The notes beneath the pieces were generated by a model. The model was not told where the DNA came from. It was given only the letters and a program-made list of their open reading frames with translations, and did no database searches. Positions 44,296 through 52,692 of a DNA stretch of 64,000 nucleotides are shown here, piece by piece. The stretch lies in NCBI GenBank assembly GCA_963822765.1, contig CAWGJL010000016.1, forward strand, positions 62,001 to 126,000, given 5' to 3'. The first letter of the stretch is position 1, and every line of letters starts with the position of its first letter. The position numbers and the translations under genes were made by a program. Source of the stretch: Palsa-504 sp963822765 (GTDB taxonomy: Bacteria > Actinomycetota > Actinomycetes > Streptosporangiales > Streptosporangiaceae).

Positions 44296-46756
44296 GGATC
44301 TACCCCAACGCGCACGCGTGGTGATCATCGGCGGGGGAGTTATCGGCACCAGCGTCGCCTACCACCTGGCCCGCCTGGGCTGGACCGATGTGCTCCTGCT
44401 CGAGCAGGGCCAGCTGTCCTGCGGCACCACCTGGCACGCGGCCGGCCTGGTCGGCCAGCTGCGCTCCTCGGAGAACGGCACCCGCCTGGTCCAGTACTCC
44501 ACCGAGCTGTACGAGCGGCTGGAGGCCGAGACCGGCCTGAGCGCGGGATTCCGGCGCTGCGGCGGGGTCACCGTGGCCCGCACCGCGGACCGGATGACCT
44601 ACCTGAAGCGGACCGCCGCCACCGCCGAGGCCTTCGAGCTGGAGTGCGAGCTGATCAGCCCGGAACGGGCCCGCGAGCTCTACCCGGTCATCCGCGCCGA
44701 TGATCTCGTGGGAGCCCTCTGGCTCCCCGGCGACGGCAAGGCCAACCCCACCGACCTGACCTTCGCGCTGGCCCGCGGCGCCCGGGACCACGGCGTCACC
44801 ATCCGCGAGCGAACCCGCGTCACCGGTGTCCTGACCAAGGACGGCGCGGTGGCCGGCGTCCGCACCGACGCCGGCGACGTCGAGGCCGAATTCGTGGTCA
44901 ACTGCGCCGGCCAGTGGGCCAAGGCGGTCGGCGCGCTGGCCGGGGTGACCGTGCCGCTGCACTCGGCCGAGCACTTCTACGTGGTCACCGAGCAGGTCGA
45001 CGGGGTGCACCGGGACCTGCCCGTGCTGCGTGACCAGGACGGCTACATCTACGTCAAGGAAGAGGTCGGCGGCCTGCTGGTCGGCGGTTTCGAGCCGGTG
45101 GCCAAGCCGTGGGTCTCGCCCGACGCGCTGCCCTACCCGTTCGAATTCCAGCTGCTCGAGGAGGACTGGGACCACTTCTCGATCCTGATGGAGAACGGGA
45201 TCACCCGGATCCCGGCGCTCGCCGAGACCGGCATCAAGAAGTTCTACAACGGCCCGGAGAGTTTCACCCCGGACGGCCAGTTCATCCTGGGCGAGGCGGC
45301 GGAGCTGCGGAACTTCTTCGTGGCCGCGGGCTTCAACTCCTTCGGCATCGCGTCCGCGGGCGGCGCGGGCCGGGCGCTGGCGCAGTGGATCACCGAGGGC
45401 GAGCCGGGCATGGACCTGTCCGCGGTCGACATCCGGCGCTTCGCCGCCTTCAACGGCAACAGCCAGTGGCTGCACGACCGGGTCGGCGAGGTCCTGGGCC
45501 TGCACTACGCCATTCCATGGCCGAACCGCGAGCTCACCACCGCCCGGCCGTTCCGCCGGTCCCCGGCCTACCATCTGCTCCAGCAGGCCGGCGCCTGCTT
45601 CGGCGCCAAGATGGGCTGGGAGCGGGCCAACTTCTTCGCCCCGCGCGGTCAGGACCCGGTCATCGAGTACGCCTGGGGCCAGCAGAACTGGCAGCCCTAC
45701 GCCAACGCCGAGCACCGCGCCGCGCGGACCGCGGTCGCCGTCTTCGACCAGACCAGCTTCTCCAAGTACCTGGTCACCGGGCCGGACGCCGAGCAGGTCC
45801 TGCAGTGGCTGTGCACCAACGACGTCGCGGTCGAGCCCGGCCGCACCGTCTACACCGGCATGCTCAACGCGCGCGGCACCTACGAGGCCGACATCACCGT
45901 CACCCGCCTGTCCGCCGAGGAGTTCCTCCTGGTCAGCAGCTCGGCCAGCACCGAACGCGACCAGGACCACATCCGCAGGCGGATCCCCGCGGGCGCGCAC
46001 GCGTCGCTGGTCGACGTCACCTCCGGCTACGCCGTCTACGGCGTCATGGGCCCGCGCTCCCGGGACCTGCTGTCCCGCCTGTCCCGCGCCGACTTCGGCG
46101 ACGAGGCGTTCCCGTTCGGCACCAGCCGCGAGATCGACCTGGGCTACGCCACCGTCCGCGCCACCCGGATCACCTACGTCGGCGAGCTCGGCTGGGAACT
46201 GTACGTCCGCCCCGACTTCGCCGTCGGCGTCTACCAGGACCTGATCGCCGCCGGCGCCGACCTCGGCCTGGCCAACGCCGGCTACTACGCGATCGAGTCG
46301 CTGCGCCTGGAAAAGGCCTACCGCGCCTTCGGCCGCGAGCTGACCCCGGACTACAACCCGGTCGAGGCCGGCCTGCTGTTCGCCTGCAAGCTCAAGACCG
46401 CGATCGGGTTCCTCGGCCGCGAAGCGGTCGAGAAGGCCCGCGCCGAGGGTTCCCCCCGCCGCCTGATCTCCCTCGTCCTCGACGATCCCGCCGCCATGAT
46501 CTGGGGCGGCGAGCTAGTCCTGGCCGACGGCCAAGCCGTCGGCCAGGTCACCTCCGGCGCCTGGTGCGACACCCTAGCCACCTGCGCAGCCCTGGCCTAC
46601 ATCCGCCACCCCGCCGGCCTCCCCCTAACCCCCGACCACATCCGCAGCGCCCGCTACCAGATCAACGTAGGCGGCCACCTCCACCCCGCCACCCCCCACC
46701 TCCGCCCCCCCTTCGACCCCCCAAGCCTCCGCGTCCAAGGCCGCTACGACATCTAG
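44288..46756 (+). CDS. Sarcosine/dimethylglycine dehydrogenase-type flavoprotein with GcvT domain
   Basis: The 822-residue protein has a DAO-type FAD domain (VVIIGGGVIGTSVAYHLARL), a GTTWHAAGLVGQLR block in which His50 corresponds to the histidine that binds FAD covalently in mammalian homologues, a middle FAO domain, and a C-terminal GcvT folate-binding domain (FDQTSFSKYLVTGPDAEQVL, then ITYVGELGWELYV). It should remove an N-methyl group and pass it to tetrahydrofolate as methylene-THF. That product is the substrate of MetF encoded at 7427-8338. The start overlaps the kinase-like gene, so the two are coupled. Confidence 0.92.
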   Translation: MTEDLPQRARVVIIGGGVIGTSVAYHLARLGWTDVLLLEQGQLSCGTTWHAAGLVGQLRSSENGTRLVQYSTELYERLEAETGLSAGFRRCGGVTVARTADRMTYLKRTAATAEAFELECELISPERARELYPVIRADDLVGALWLPGDGKANPTDLTFALARGARDHGVTIRERTRVTGVLTKDGAVAGVRTDAGDVEAEFVVNCAGQWAKAVGALAGVTVPLHSAEHFYVVTEQVDGVHRDLPVLRDQDGYIYVKEEVGGLLVGGFEPVAKPWVSPDALPYPFEFQLLEEDWDHFSILMENGITRIPALAETGIKKFYNGPESFTPDGQFILGEAAELRNFFVAAGFNSFGIASAGGAGRALAQWITEGEPGMDLSAVDIRRFAAFNGNSQWLHDRVGEVLGLHYAIPWPNRELTTARPFRRSPAYHLLQQAGACFGAKMGWERANFFAPRGQDPVIEYAWGQQNWQPYANAEHRAARTAVAVFDQTSFSKYLVTGPDAEQVLQWLCTNDVAVEPGRTVYTGMLNARGTYEADITVTRLSAEEFLLVSSSASTERDQDHIRRRIPAGAHASLVDVTSGYAVYGVMGPRSRDLLSRLSRADFGDEAFPFGTSREIDLGYATVRATRITYVGELGWELYVRPDFAVGVYQDLIAAGADLGLANAGYYAIESLRLEKAYRAFGRELTPDYNPVEAGLLFACKLKTAIGFLGREAVEKARAEGSPRRLISLVLDDPAAMIWGGELVLADGQAVGQVTSGAWCDTLATCAALAYIRHPAGLPLTPDHIRSARYQINVGGHLHPATPHLRPPFDPPSLRVQGRYDI

Positions 46757-46762
46757 CCTCCG

Positions 46763-46981
46763 TCAGCTCGCCGCCGAGGTGGGCTTACCAGCGCCGAACG
46801 GCTTCCAGGTCCGCGGCGTCGGTGCAGCCGGCGTCGGTGACGCCGTCGCGATCTGCGCCTGGTTGGCCGCCGCGCTCTCCTGGCTCTCCGGGGTTCTCGC
46901 CCGCTTCCCGCCGAACATGGCCTGGAGCTCGGTGAAGAACACGGTCTGCGGCTGCTTGAAGCTGTACCCGTTCCTGGCCAT
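46763..46981 (-). CDS. Short C-terminal-like fragment of unknown protein
   Basis: A 72-residue frame reads MARNGYSFKQPQTVFFTELQ and continues AMFGGKRARTPESQESAAAN, ending PRTWKPFGAGKPTSAAS. It looks like the tail of a larger protein. The frame continues upstream across a junction into the antisense of a kinase fragment, so the N-terminal part was probably lost by rearrangement. No family recognised. Confidence 0.4.
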   Translation of the reverse strand: MARNGYSFKQPQTVFFTELQAMFGGKRARTPESQESAAANQAQIATASPTPAAPTPRTWKPFGAGKPTSAAS

Positions 46982-46996
46982 GCACGTGACCCAGGC

Positions 46997-47686
46997 GTGG
47001 GTGGCACGCCGCTGGCCTCGCTGCGCGCCAACGCCGAGCTCTACCAGCAGGGCGCGCTGCGCGGACCCGACGAGGTCGACGAGGTGATGGACCGGATCGT
47101 GCTGGAGACCCGGCGCATGGGCCGGCTGGTCGACGACATGCTGCGGCTGGCCCGCCTCGGCCAGCATCCCGGCCAGTCGTGCGAGCCGGTCGACATGACC
47201 GCCGTGGTCGCCGGGTGCGCGGAGCGGGCCCGGATCGCCGACCCCGCCCGGACCTGGCAGGTGCGGATCGCCGGCGGCCTGGCCACGGTCGGCGACGAGG
47301 AACTGCTGCGCCGCGCGGTCGACAACCTGCTGACGAACGTGCTCGTGCACACCCCGGCCGGCACCGCGGGCGTCATCAGCGCGTACCAGACCGGCGGCCA
47401 GGTCATCGTCGACGTCAGCGACGACGGTCCGGGCGTTCCGCCCGATCAGCTGCCGCACATCTTCGAGCGCTTCTACCGCGGCGCAGCCCGGTCCCGGCGC
47501 CCCGGCTCGGGCCTCGGCCTGGCCATCGCCGCCGAGATCGCCGCCGCGCACGGCGGCCTCGCCTACGCCGCGCCGGGCAGCCCGACGGGCCTGCGGATCA
47601 CCCTGTCCCTCCCGGTCGACGGCCGCCCGGCCCACGACCCGGACCCGTACGCCGGCCAACGCGACCTAGCCGCCACCATCGGATGA
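46997..47686 (+). pseudogene. Histidine kinase C-terminal fragment cut at the H-box
   Basis: The 229-residue frame starts in what should be HELRTPLASLRANAEL but reads GGTPLASLRANAEL, so the phospho-accepting histidine and everything before it (sensor, HAMP) are gone. The ATPase domain is complete: ELLRRAVDNLLTNVLVHTP, VDVSDDGPGVPPDQLPHIFE and GSGLGLAIAAEIAAAHGG. No response regulator adjoins. It cannot autophosphorylate in the usual way. A rearrangement joined it to the fragment at 46763-46981. Confidence 0.8.
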
Positions 47687-47710
47687 GCCCGGCTCGAGGC
47701 CGCAAGCGGC

Positions 47711-48268
47711 TCAGCCCGCGCTGACTTCCGGACCCAGCACGTCCGCGGTGGTCAGCGTCCCGGCTCGGGGCGCCCGCGCGGTGGCCCTCCGCGCCTTGGC
47801 GGCCAGGATGCCGGTCCGGCCGAGCAGCATCGCGATCGACACGAAGATGAGGCTGTCGGTCAGCGCGCCCACGCTGACCTGGTTGGCCACCAGCCAGCTG
47901 CCGAGCTGGTCGCTGAAGATGTGGCTGGCCCCGTACGTGAAGTAGATCCGGCCCGCTACCACGACCACCCAGACCAGGGCGTACGGCAGGCCCGCCCACG
48001 ACACGGCGCGCCGCGCCTGGCCGTCGTACGCGACATGCAGGAACGACCCGGCCAGTGCGCCCAGGACCACTCCGGCCGCCAGCCCGGCAATCTCCAGGAG
48101 CAGCCCGTTGCCCGAGGACGCGGCGCCCTTGAAGAAGAACGGGATGATGATCGCCGCGGCGATGACCGGTCGCAGCAGCCGCATCACGGTGACCTTGCGC
48201 CGACCGAGGTCGGCGGCCAGCACGATGCCCAGGATGACCAGGTTGAGAATCCAGACGCTCGCGTCCAC
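47711..48268 (-). CDS. Multi-pass membrane protein of unknown function
   Basis: The 185-residue protein has about five hydrophobic segments, including VWILNLVILGIVLAADLG, LLRPVIAAAIIIPFFF and AVSWAGLPYALVWVVVVAGR, with a polar Ala/Arg-rich tail. The pattern recalls DUF1453/CcdC-like proteins, but I cannot assign it firmly. It is divergent from a PadR regulator and could be its target. Confidence 0.65.
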   Translation of the reverse strand: MDASVWILNLVILGIVLAADLGRRKVTVMRLLRPVIAAAIIIPFFFKGAASSGNGLLLEIAGLAAGVVLGALAGSFLHVAYDGQARRAVSWAGLPYALVWVVVVAGRIYFTYGASHIFSDQLGSWLVANQVSVGALTDSLIFVSIAMLLGRTGILAAKARRATARAPRAGTLTTADVLGPEVSAG

Positions 48269-48328
48269 GCAGCAGGCCCCTTTCAGCTCTGCTTGTCCCG
48301 CTCGCCTCCGGGCGCCGGCTAGCCGGGT

Positions 48329-48386
48329 TAGCCCCGGTGAAACCCGATTAGCCCGGTGATACCCGGTTAACCCTGGTGTAGCCCGT
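48329..48386. repeat. Three imperfect 19-20 bp tandem repeats
   Basis: Units TAGCCCCGGTGAAACCCGAT (48329), TAGCCCGGTGATACCCGGT (48349) and TAACCCTGGTGTAGCCCGT (48368) lie between the membrane protein and the PadR gene. A partial unit precedes them. Confidence 0.75.
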
Positions 48387-48433
48387 CGGCTCGCGGTGTC
48401 CGTCCCCTTCCGGTATGCCGCCCATAGGATATA

Positions 48434-48446
48434 AGTCGAATCGACT
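48434..48446. promoter_or_regulatory. Palindrome AGTCGAATCGACT, putative PadR operator
   Basis: The 13-bp palindrome with a single central base lies 37 bp upstream of the PadR start, next to an AGGATATAAG stretch that could be a -10 region. Autoregulation is usual for PadR. Confidence 0.5.
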
Positions 48447-48483
48447 CATCGGAAGAGAAACCAACCAGGAAGCCGGAGCACGA

Positions 48484-49056
48484 ATGGCATCATCCAGCCC
48501 GGTCGGCCGGCCACTGACCGACTTCGAGCAGGTCCTGCTCGGTGTCATCGACAGCGAGCCGCGCTCCGGGTACGGGCTGAAGAAGATGTTCAACTCCTCG
48601 CCTTCCAGCGTTTACCAGCCCAGCCCGGGCGCGCTGTACCCGGCGCTGCGCCGCCTGGAGGCCCGCGGCCTCCTAAGGGCCGAGAAGATCTCTACCGGCC
48701 GTCGCGCCCAGCGCATGTACCACGTGACCGACGCCGGCCACGCCGCCCACGTGGACTGGCTGCGCCAGCCGGTCATCCCGGCCACCGTCGGTGCCGACCT
48801 CGGCCTGCACCTGATGCGCTTCGCCCTGATGGAGGACCGCCTGCCCCGCGCCGCCATCCGAGCCTTCCTCGAAGACCTGGAAAACGCGCTGGACACCTTC
48901 GTGACCGCCATGGAGCAGTACCTCGCCTCCGGCGTCCAGTCCGGCCGCCCGCACGCCGAGCTGGCCATCAAGCACGGCATCGCCGTCCACCGCGCCAGCC
49001 TGGACTGGACCCGCTCCGCCCTAGCCGCCCTGTCGCAGACCCCGGTCCCCAGCTAA
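48484..49056 (+). CDS. PadR-family transcriptional regulator
   Basis: The 190-residue protein has a PadR winged helix (ILLGVIDSEPRSGYGLKK-type region VLLGVIDSEPRSGYGLKKMF, then QPSPGALYPALRRLEARGLL) and a helical C-terminal dimerisation domain, as in Vir-type PadR proteins. The start at 48484 is supported by length. It probably responds to phenolic or drug-like ligands, but no effector can be read from sequence. Confidence 0.9.
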   Translation: MASSSPVGRPLTDFEQVLLGVIDSEPRSGYGLKKMFNSSPSSVYQPSPGALYPALRRLEARGLLRAEKISTGRRAQRMYHVTDAGHAAHVDWLRQPVIPATVGADLGLHLMRFALMEDRLPRAAIRAFLEDLENALDTFVTAMEQYLASGVQSGRPHAELAIKHGIAVHRASLDWTRSALAALSQTPVPS

Positions 49057-49118
49057 TCCCGCGCCCAACACCATCCCCACCCGCCTCACCACGCGCTGCC
49101 AGACCTGGCCGCTCTCAC

Positions 49119-49166
49119 GATCGTGGACCGTTACTGGCGTGATAGCACCAGTAACGGTCCACGATC
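49119..49166. terminator. Perfect 19-bp stem hairpin between converging genes
   Basis: GATCGTGGACCGTTACTGG (49119-49137) and its exact complement (49148-49166) flank a 10-nt loop. It sits between the PadR stop and the natural end of the crotonase gene. A bidirectional terminator is likely, though it has no T-run. Confidence 0.75.
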
Positions 49167-50045
49167 ATGGTTTCGACGTGCGCTCAGTCGAAGTTGTTCT
49201 TCCGGCCCTCCCGCACGTAGTCGACGGTTGAAGCAATGTGCTGCGTAACCGTGTACGGCCCGCTTCTTCGCGATGTGACCGAACATCTGGATGCCGAACC
49301 CTCCGTCCAGGTCGTTCACGATCCGCTGCTTCCACGGCCGCCGGACGATCTGCGTGGTCAGCCGGCGCACCGTCCGCGGCTGGGTCATGATGTGACCGGC
49401 GATCTCGTACGCGCGAGGAATCAGCTGGTCCCGGGGTACCACCTCGTTGACCATGCCCCACTCCAGAGCCTGCTGGGCGGTGATCGCCTCGCCGGTCAGC
49501 AGCGCGTAGGCGGCGCGCTTGACCCCGAGCAGCTCCTGGAACGCGTTGTGGATCCCGTCGGCGGGCACCGACCCGATGTCGTAGTGCAGGTCGAACAGGA
49601 CCGCGTCCGACGCGGCCAGCGTGATATCGCACATCAGCACGATCTCGGAGTGGAACCCGGGCCCGTTGAGCAGCCCGATGGTCGGGATTTCCACGTCGTT
49701 GACCAGCGCGCTGACGTTGATGCGCCCGTCCTTGTACGCGTACTCGTAGGCCCAGTACTCCATGTCGGCCTCCTCCAGGGCGAAACCCGAAGGATCGGAC
49801 GCCATCATGAAGTCCGGCCCCGTCCCGGTCAGGATGAGCACCTCGTTCGATGGGTCCGCGCCGACCGTCTTGAGCATCTGCCCGACCGACCGGTGGTTCT
49901 GCACGCTGAGCTGGACCGGACCCCCAAGCGTGTGCGCGGCCACCAGCAGCACGCCGTCGTCCCGGCGCTCCATCCGGTAGAAGTCCTTGAACGCCTCCCG
50001 GTACTCCTCGAACCGCGGCGTGGGCACGAATTCCTGCAGCGACAT
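49131..50045 (-). CDS. Crotonase-superfamily hydrolase, 6-oxocamphor hydrolase-like, frameshifted near the 3' end
   Basis: The protein resembles 6-oxocamphor hydrolase, a beta-diketone C-C hydrolase: DGVLLVAAHTLGG, VLILTGTGPDF, the catalytic-type His132 in GFHSEIVLM, His154 in DLHYDIG and Asp163 in VPADG. GAAAGGA precedes the ATG. Near 49265 the frame changes. In the next frame the natural C-terminus SGPYTVTQHIASTVDYVREG and KNNFD ends at 49184. The written frame instead runs on into the hairpin to 49131. Removing one base in the GAAGAAG stretch restores it. It is the third gene after a two-subunit transketolase and probably acts on a dicarbonyl product. Confidence 0.78.
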   Translation of the reverse strand: MSLQEFVPTPRFEEYREAFKDFYRMERRDDGVLLVAAHTLGGPVQLSVQNHRSVGQMLKTVGADPSNEVLILTGTGPDFMMASDPSGFALEEADMEYWAYEYAYKDGRINVSALVNDVEIPTIGLLNGPGFHSEIVLMCDITLAASDAVLFDLHYDIGSVPADGIHNAFQELLGVKRAAYALLTGEAITAQQALEWGMVNEVVPRDQLIPRAYEIAGHIMTQPRTVRRLTTQIVRRPWKQRIVNDLDGGFGIQMFGHIAKKRAVHGYAAHCFNRRLRAGGPEEQLRLSARRNHDRGPLLVLSRQ

Positions 50046-50068
50046 GGGTCAGTCCTTTCCCAAACAGG

Positions 50069-51080
50069 TCACACCGGCGAGTATTCGCCTCCGCCGGCCG
50101 CCACCACAGGCACCGCCGGCGGCGCGCCAGAACAGCCAAGCGCAGACCAGATCGTCTCGACGATCGCGGCGGTGGACAGCCCGTACCGCTCGAACAAGTA
50201 CGGCGCGTCCCGCGCCCCCTCCGCGAACGTGTCGCGCAGCCCGACCCGGCGCAGCGGGCAGCCCACCCCGGCCTCGGCCATCGTCTCGGCCACCGCCGAT
50301 CCAAGCCCGCCGATGATCGAGTGGTTCTCGGCCGTGACCACCAGCCGCACCGAAGGCGGCGATGCGGCGGCCAGCACCCCAGCTGTATCCAGCGGCTTGA
50401 TCACCGGCACGTTGATCACCGACACGGACACGCCGCCCGCGCCCAGCGCTCGCGAGGCGGCGAGCGCGGCGGCCAGCATCATCCCGCTGGCGAACAGCGC
50501 CACGTCCGTACCAGCACACCACCACCGACGCCCGGTCCAGCCGAAGCGCATGGTCCGAGGAGAAGATCACCGGGATCTCCCCGCGCTTGAGCCGCACGTA
50601 CACCGGCCCCGGCACGTCGGCCACCAAGGCTGGCACCTGCCGCGTCTCGACCGCGTCGGCCACGTCCACCACCGTCATGTTCGGCAGTGCCCGCATCAGC
50701 GCCACGTCGTCGGTGGCCTGGTGCGACGGACCGCCCGGCGTCGACACACCCGGCATGAACCCGATGATCCGCACCGGCAGGTTCGGGTAGGCGATCGCGT
50801 TGGCGATCTGGTCGTAGGGCCGCCGGGTGGCGAACACCCCGAAGGTATGCACGAACGGGACGAAGCCGCACCGGGCCAGCGCCCCGGCCATGCCCATCAT
50901 GTTCGCCTCGGCCATCCCGCCGTGGATGAACCGATCCGGGAATTCCGCCTGGAACAGGTCGACCTCGGTCTGCCTGGTCAGGTCGCCGGAAAGGCAGAGC
51001 ACGTCAGCGCGCCGCCGGGCCAGTTCGACTAGCGCCCGGCCGTAGGGCTTGACCTCCACCCGGTACGGCGGCTCACGCAC
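50069..51080 (-). pseudogene. Transketolase C-terminal subunit, frameshifted
   Basis: Residues 1-185 carry the pyrimidine-binding domain (FIHGGMAEANMMGMAGALAR, with Glu near the TPP aminopyrimidine). The frame breaks at the GTG repeats near 50518-50527. The next frame continues AGTDVALFASGMMLAAALAA, then TAENHSIIGGLGSAVAETMA and ends in EYSPV. One extra G explains the break. It is the second half of a split transketolase and overlaps the N-terminal subunit by 8 bases. The uninterrupted protein would be about 337 residues. Confidence 0.8.
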
Positions 51081-51873
51081 GCAGCGCCTCCAGCTTCCCG
51101 GTCAGCTCGGCGACCGCCACTGCTACCAGCGACGGCGGCAGCTTGATGAAGTGCCCGTCCGCGTCCGCGGGCAGGCAGTCCAGCCCGTGCCGGGTCGAGG
51201 TCCGGCACACCAGGACGCTCGGCCGCCCCCGCTCCGAACCCGCCGCGGCCAGCGCAGCAGACACCCCCGCCACGTCGTGCCCGTCCAGCTCAGCGACGCT
51301 CCACCCGAACGCCGACCACTTATCCGCGATCGGCTCGAGCGTGGTGATCGAATCGACCGGCCCGTCCACCTGCGAGTTGTTCGCGTCCAGCAGCACCACG
51401 AGCCGGTCCAGCCGGTGGTGCGCGGCGAACAGCGCGGCCTCCCAGACCTGCCCCTCCTCCAGTTCCCCGTCGCTGACCATGGCGAAGACCCGCGCGTCCG
51501 AGCCGCGGAACCGGTCGGCCAGCGCGAACCCCAGCGCCGCGGACAGCCCCTGGCCGAGCGACCCGCACGTGTAGTCCACCACCGGCGAGCGCTCGGTGCC
51601 GATCGCCTCGAACACCGACCCGTTCTGCCCGTACCCGGACACGGTGGCCAGCCCGAGCTCGGCCGCGGCCGCGAACGGCCCGATGATGTAGTGCCCGGGC
51701 GAGCACACGATCCGGTCCACCCCGGGCCGCGCGGCGCCGAACACCGCGGCCACCTGCTCCGCGGACGACAGCGCCTGTCCCAGATACCCGAACCCCTGCG
51801 GCGCCACCATCCGCACCGCCCGCAAGCGGATCCGCAGCGCCAGCTCCCGCAGATCGAGCATCTGAGTCATCAC
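51073..51873 (-). CDS. Transketolase N-terminal subunit (TPP diphosphate-binding)
   Basis: The 266-residue protein has the transketolase N-terminal domain: CSPGHYIIGPFAAAAELG, TCGSLGQGLSAALGFALADR and the TPP motif MVSDGELEEGQVWEAALFAA followed by LLDANNSQVDG. Split transketolases of this type act in secondary or sugar pathways and not usually in the central pentose phosphate pathway. The donor and acceptor are unknown. With the beta-diketone hydrolase-like neighbour it could form or break an acyloin-type C-C bond. Confidence 0.88.
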   Translation of the reverse strand: MMTQMLDLRELALRIRLRAVRMVAPQGFGYLGQALSSAEQVAAVFGAARPGVDRIVCSPGHYIIGPFAAAAELGLATVSGYGQNGSVFEAIGTERSPVVDYTCGSLGQGLSAALGFALADRFRGSDARVFAMVSDGELEEGQVWEAALFAAHHRLDRLVVLLDANNSQVDGPVDSITTLEPIADKWSAFGWSVAELDGHDVAGVSAALAAAGSERGRPSVLVCRTSTRHGLDCLPADADGHFIKLPPSLVAVAVAELTGKLEALRA

Positions 51874-51952
51874 ACCGCATTATGCACGTTAGGCCGGGCA
51901 CCGCCGGGGTACGCGCCCTGAACCTAACCGGAACGGAAGGAGGGGCGGTCGC

Positions 51953-52384
51953 ATGGAACGTTCAAGCATCCATGATCAGGAGCACTCGACCGGCGAACTC
52001 GTCAAGATGATGTCCGAACAGGTCAGCGTGCTCATCCGCGATGAGCTCAAGCTTGCCCAGCTGGAGATGACCAGCAAGGGCAAGCAGGCCGCGCTCGGCG
52101 CGGGGATGTTCGGGGCCAGCGGCGTGGTGGCTGTCTACGGCGTGGGCTGCCTGCTGGCGTGCGCGATCATCGCCCTGGCCGGCGTGCTGGCGGCGTGGCT
52201 GGCTGCGCTCATCGTGGGCGTGGCCTTGCTCGCCGCCGCGGGCTGCGTCACGCTGATGGGCAGACAGCGGCTACGGAAGGCCGCGCCGCTAGTACCCGAG
52301 CAAACCGTGGCCAGCGTCAAGGCCGACGTCGACGAAATCAGGACCGAGATCAGGAACGAGAACAAGGACAGGACGCATCCATGA
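51953..52384 (+). CDS. Actinobacterial Holin-X/DUF1469-family membrane protein
   Basis: The 143-residue protein has the family N-terminus STGELVKMMSEQVSVLIRDE and KLAQLEMTSKGKQ, followed by two long membrane helices and a charged tail. GGAGG precedes the ATG. Despite the name, it occurs in chromosomal envelope cassettes with DUF3618 and YihY proteins, as here, not only in phages. Its stop overlaps the next start (ATGA). Confidence 0.9.
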   Translation: MERSSIHDQEHSTGELVKMMSEQVSVLIRDELKLAQLEMTSKGKQAALGAGMFGASGVVAVYGVGCLLACAIIALAGVLAAWLAALIVGVALLAAAGCVTLMGRQRLRKAAPLVPEQTVASVKADVDEIRTEIRNENKDRTHP

Positions 52385-52692
52385 CCACACCCGAATCCCG
52401 GCAGGAGATCGAGCAGGAGATCGAGCAGACCCGGGAGCGACTCGGCGCGACCGTGGAAGAACTGGCCGCCAGGGCCGACGTAAAGGCCCGGGCCCAGGAG
52501 AAGGCCGCCGAGGTGAAGGCCGGGGCACAGGCCAGGGCCGCGGCGGCATCCGGGCGGGTCAAGGCTGAGCTCACCGCCCTGCCAGGGCGCGCGCGGCGCA
52601 GCCCGCTGGTCCAGCGCCGCTGGCCGCTCGCGGTGGCCGCCGGCGTCGTGGCGGTCGGCGCGGTGATCGTCTGGCGGTGGCGGAAGGCATGA
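52381..52692 (+). CDS. DUF3618-domain protein
   Basis: The 103-residue protein begins with the DUF3618 block IEQTRERLGATVEELAARAD, continues as an Ala/Lys-rich helix and ends with one membrane helix (WPLAVAAGVVAVGAVIVWRW). It is coupled to the Holin-X gene upstream and the YihY gene downstream by ATGA overlaps. Function unknown; envelope association is likely. Confidence 0.9.
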   Translation: MTTPESRQEIEQEIEQTRERLGATVEELAARADVKARAQEKAAEVKAGAQARAAAASGRVKAELTALPGRARRSPLVQRRWPLAVAAGVVAVGAVIVWRWRKA

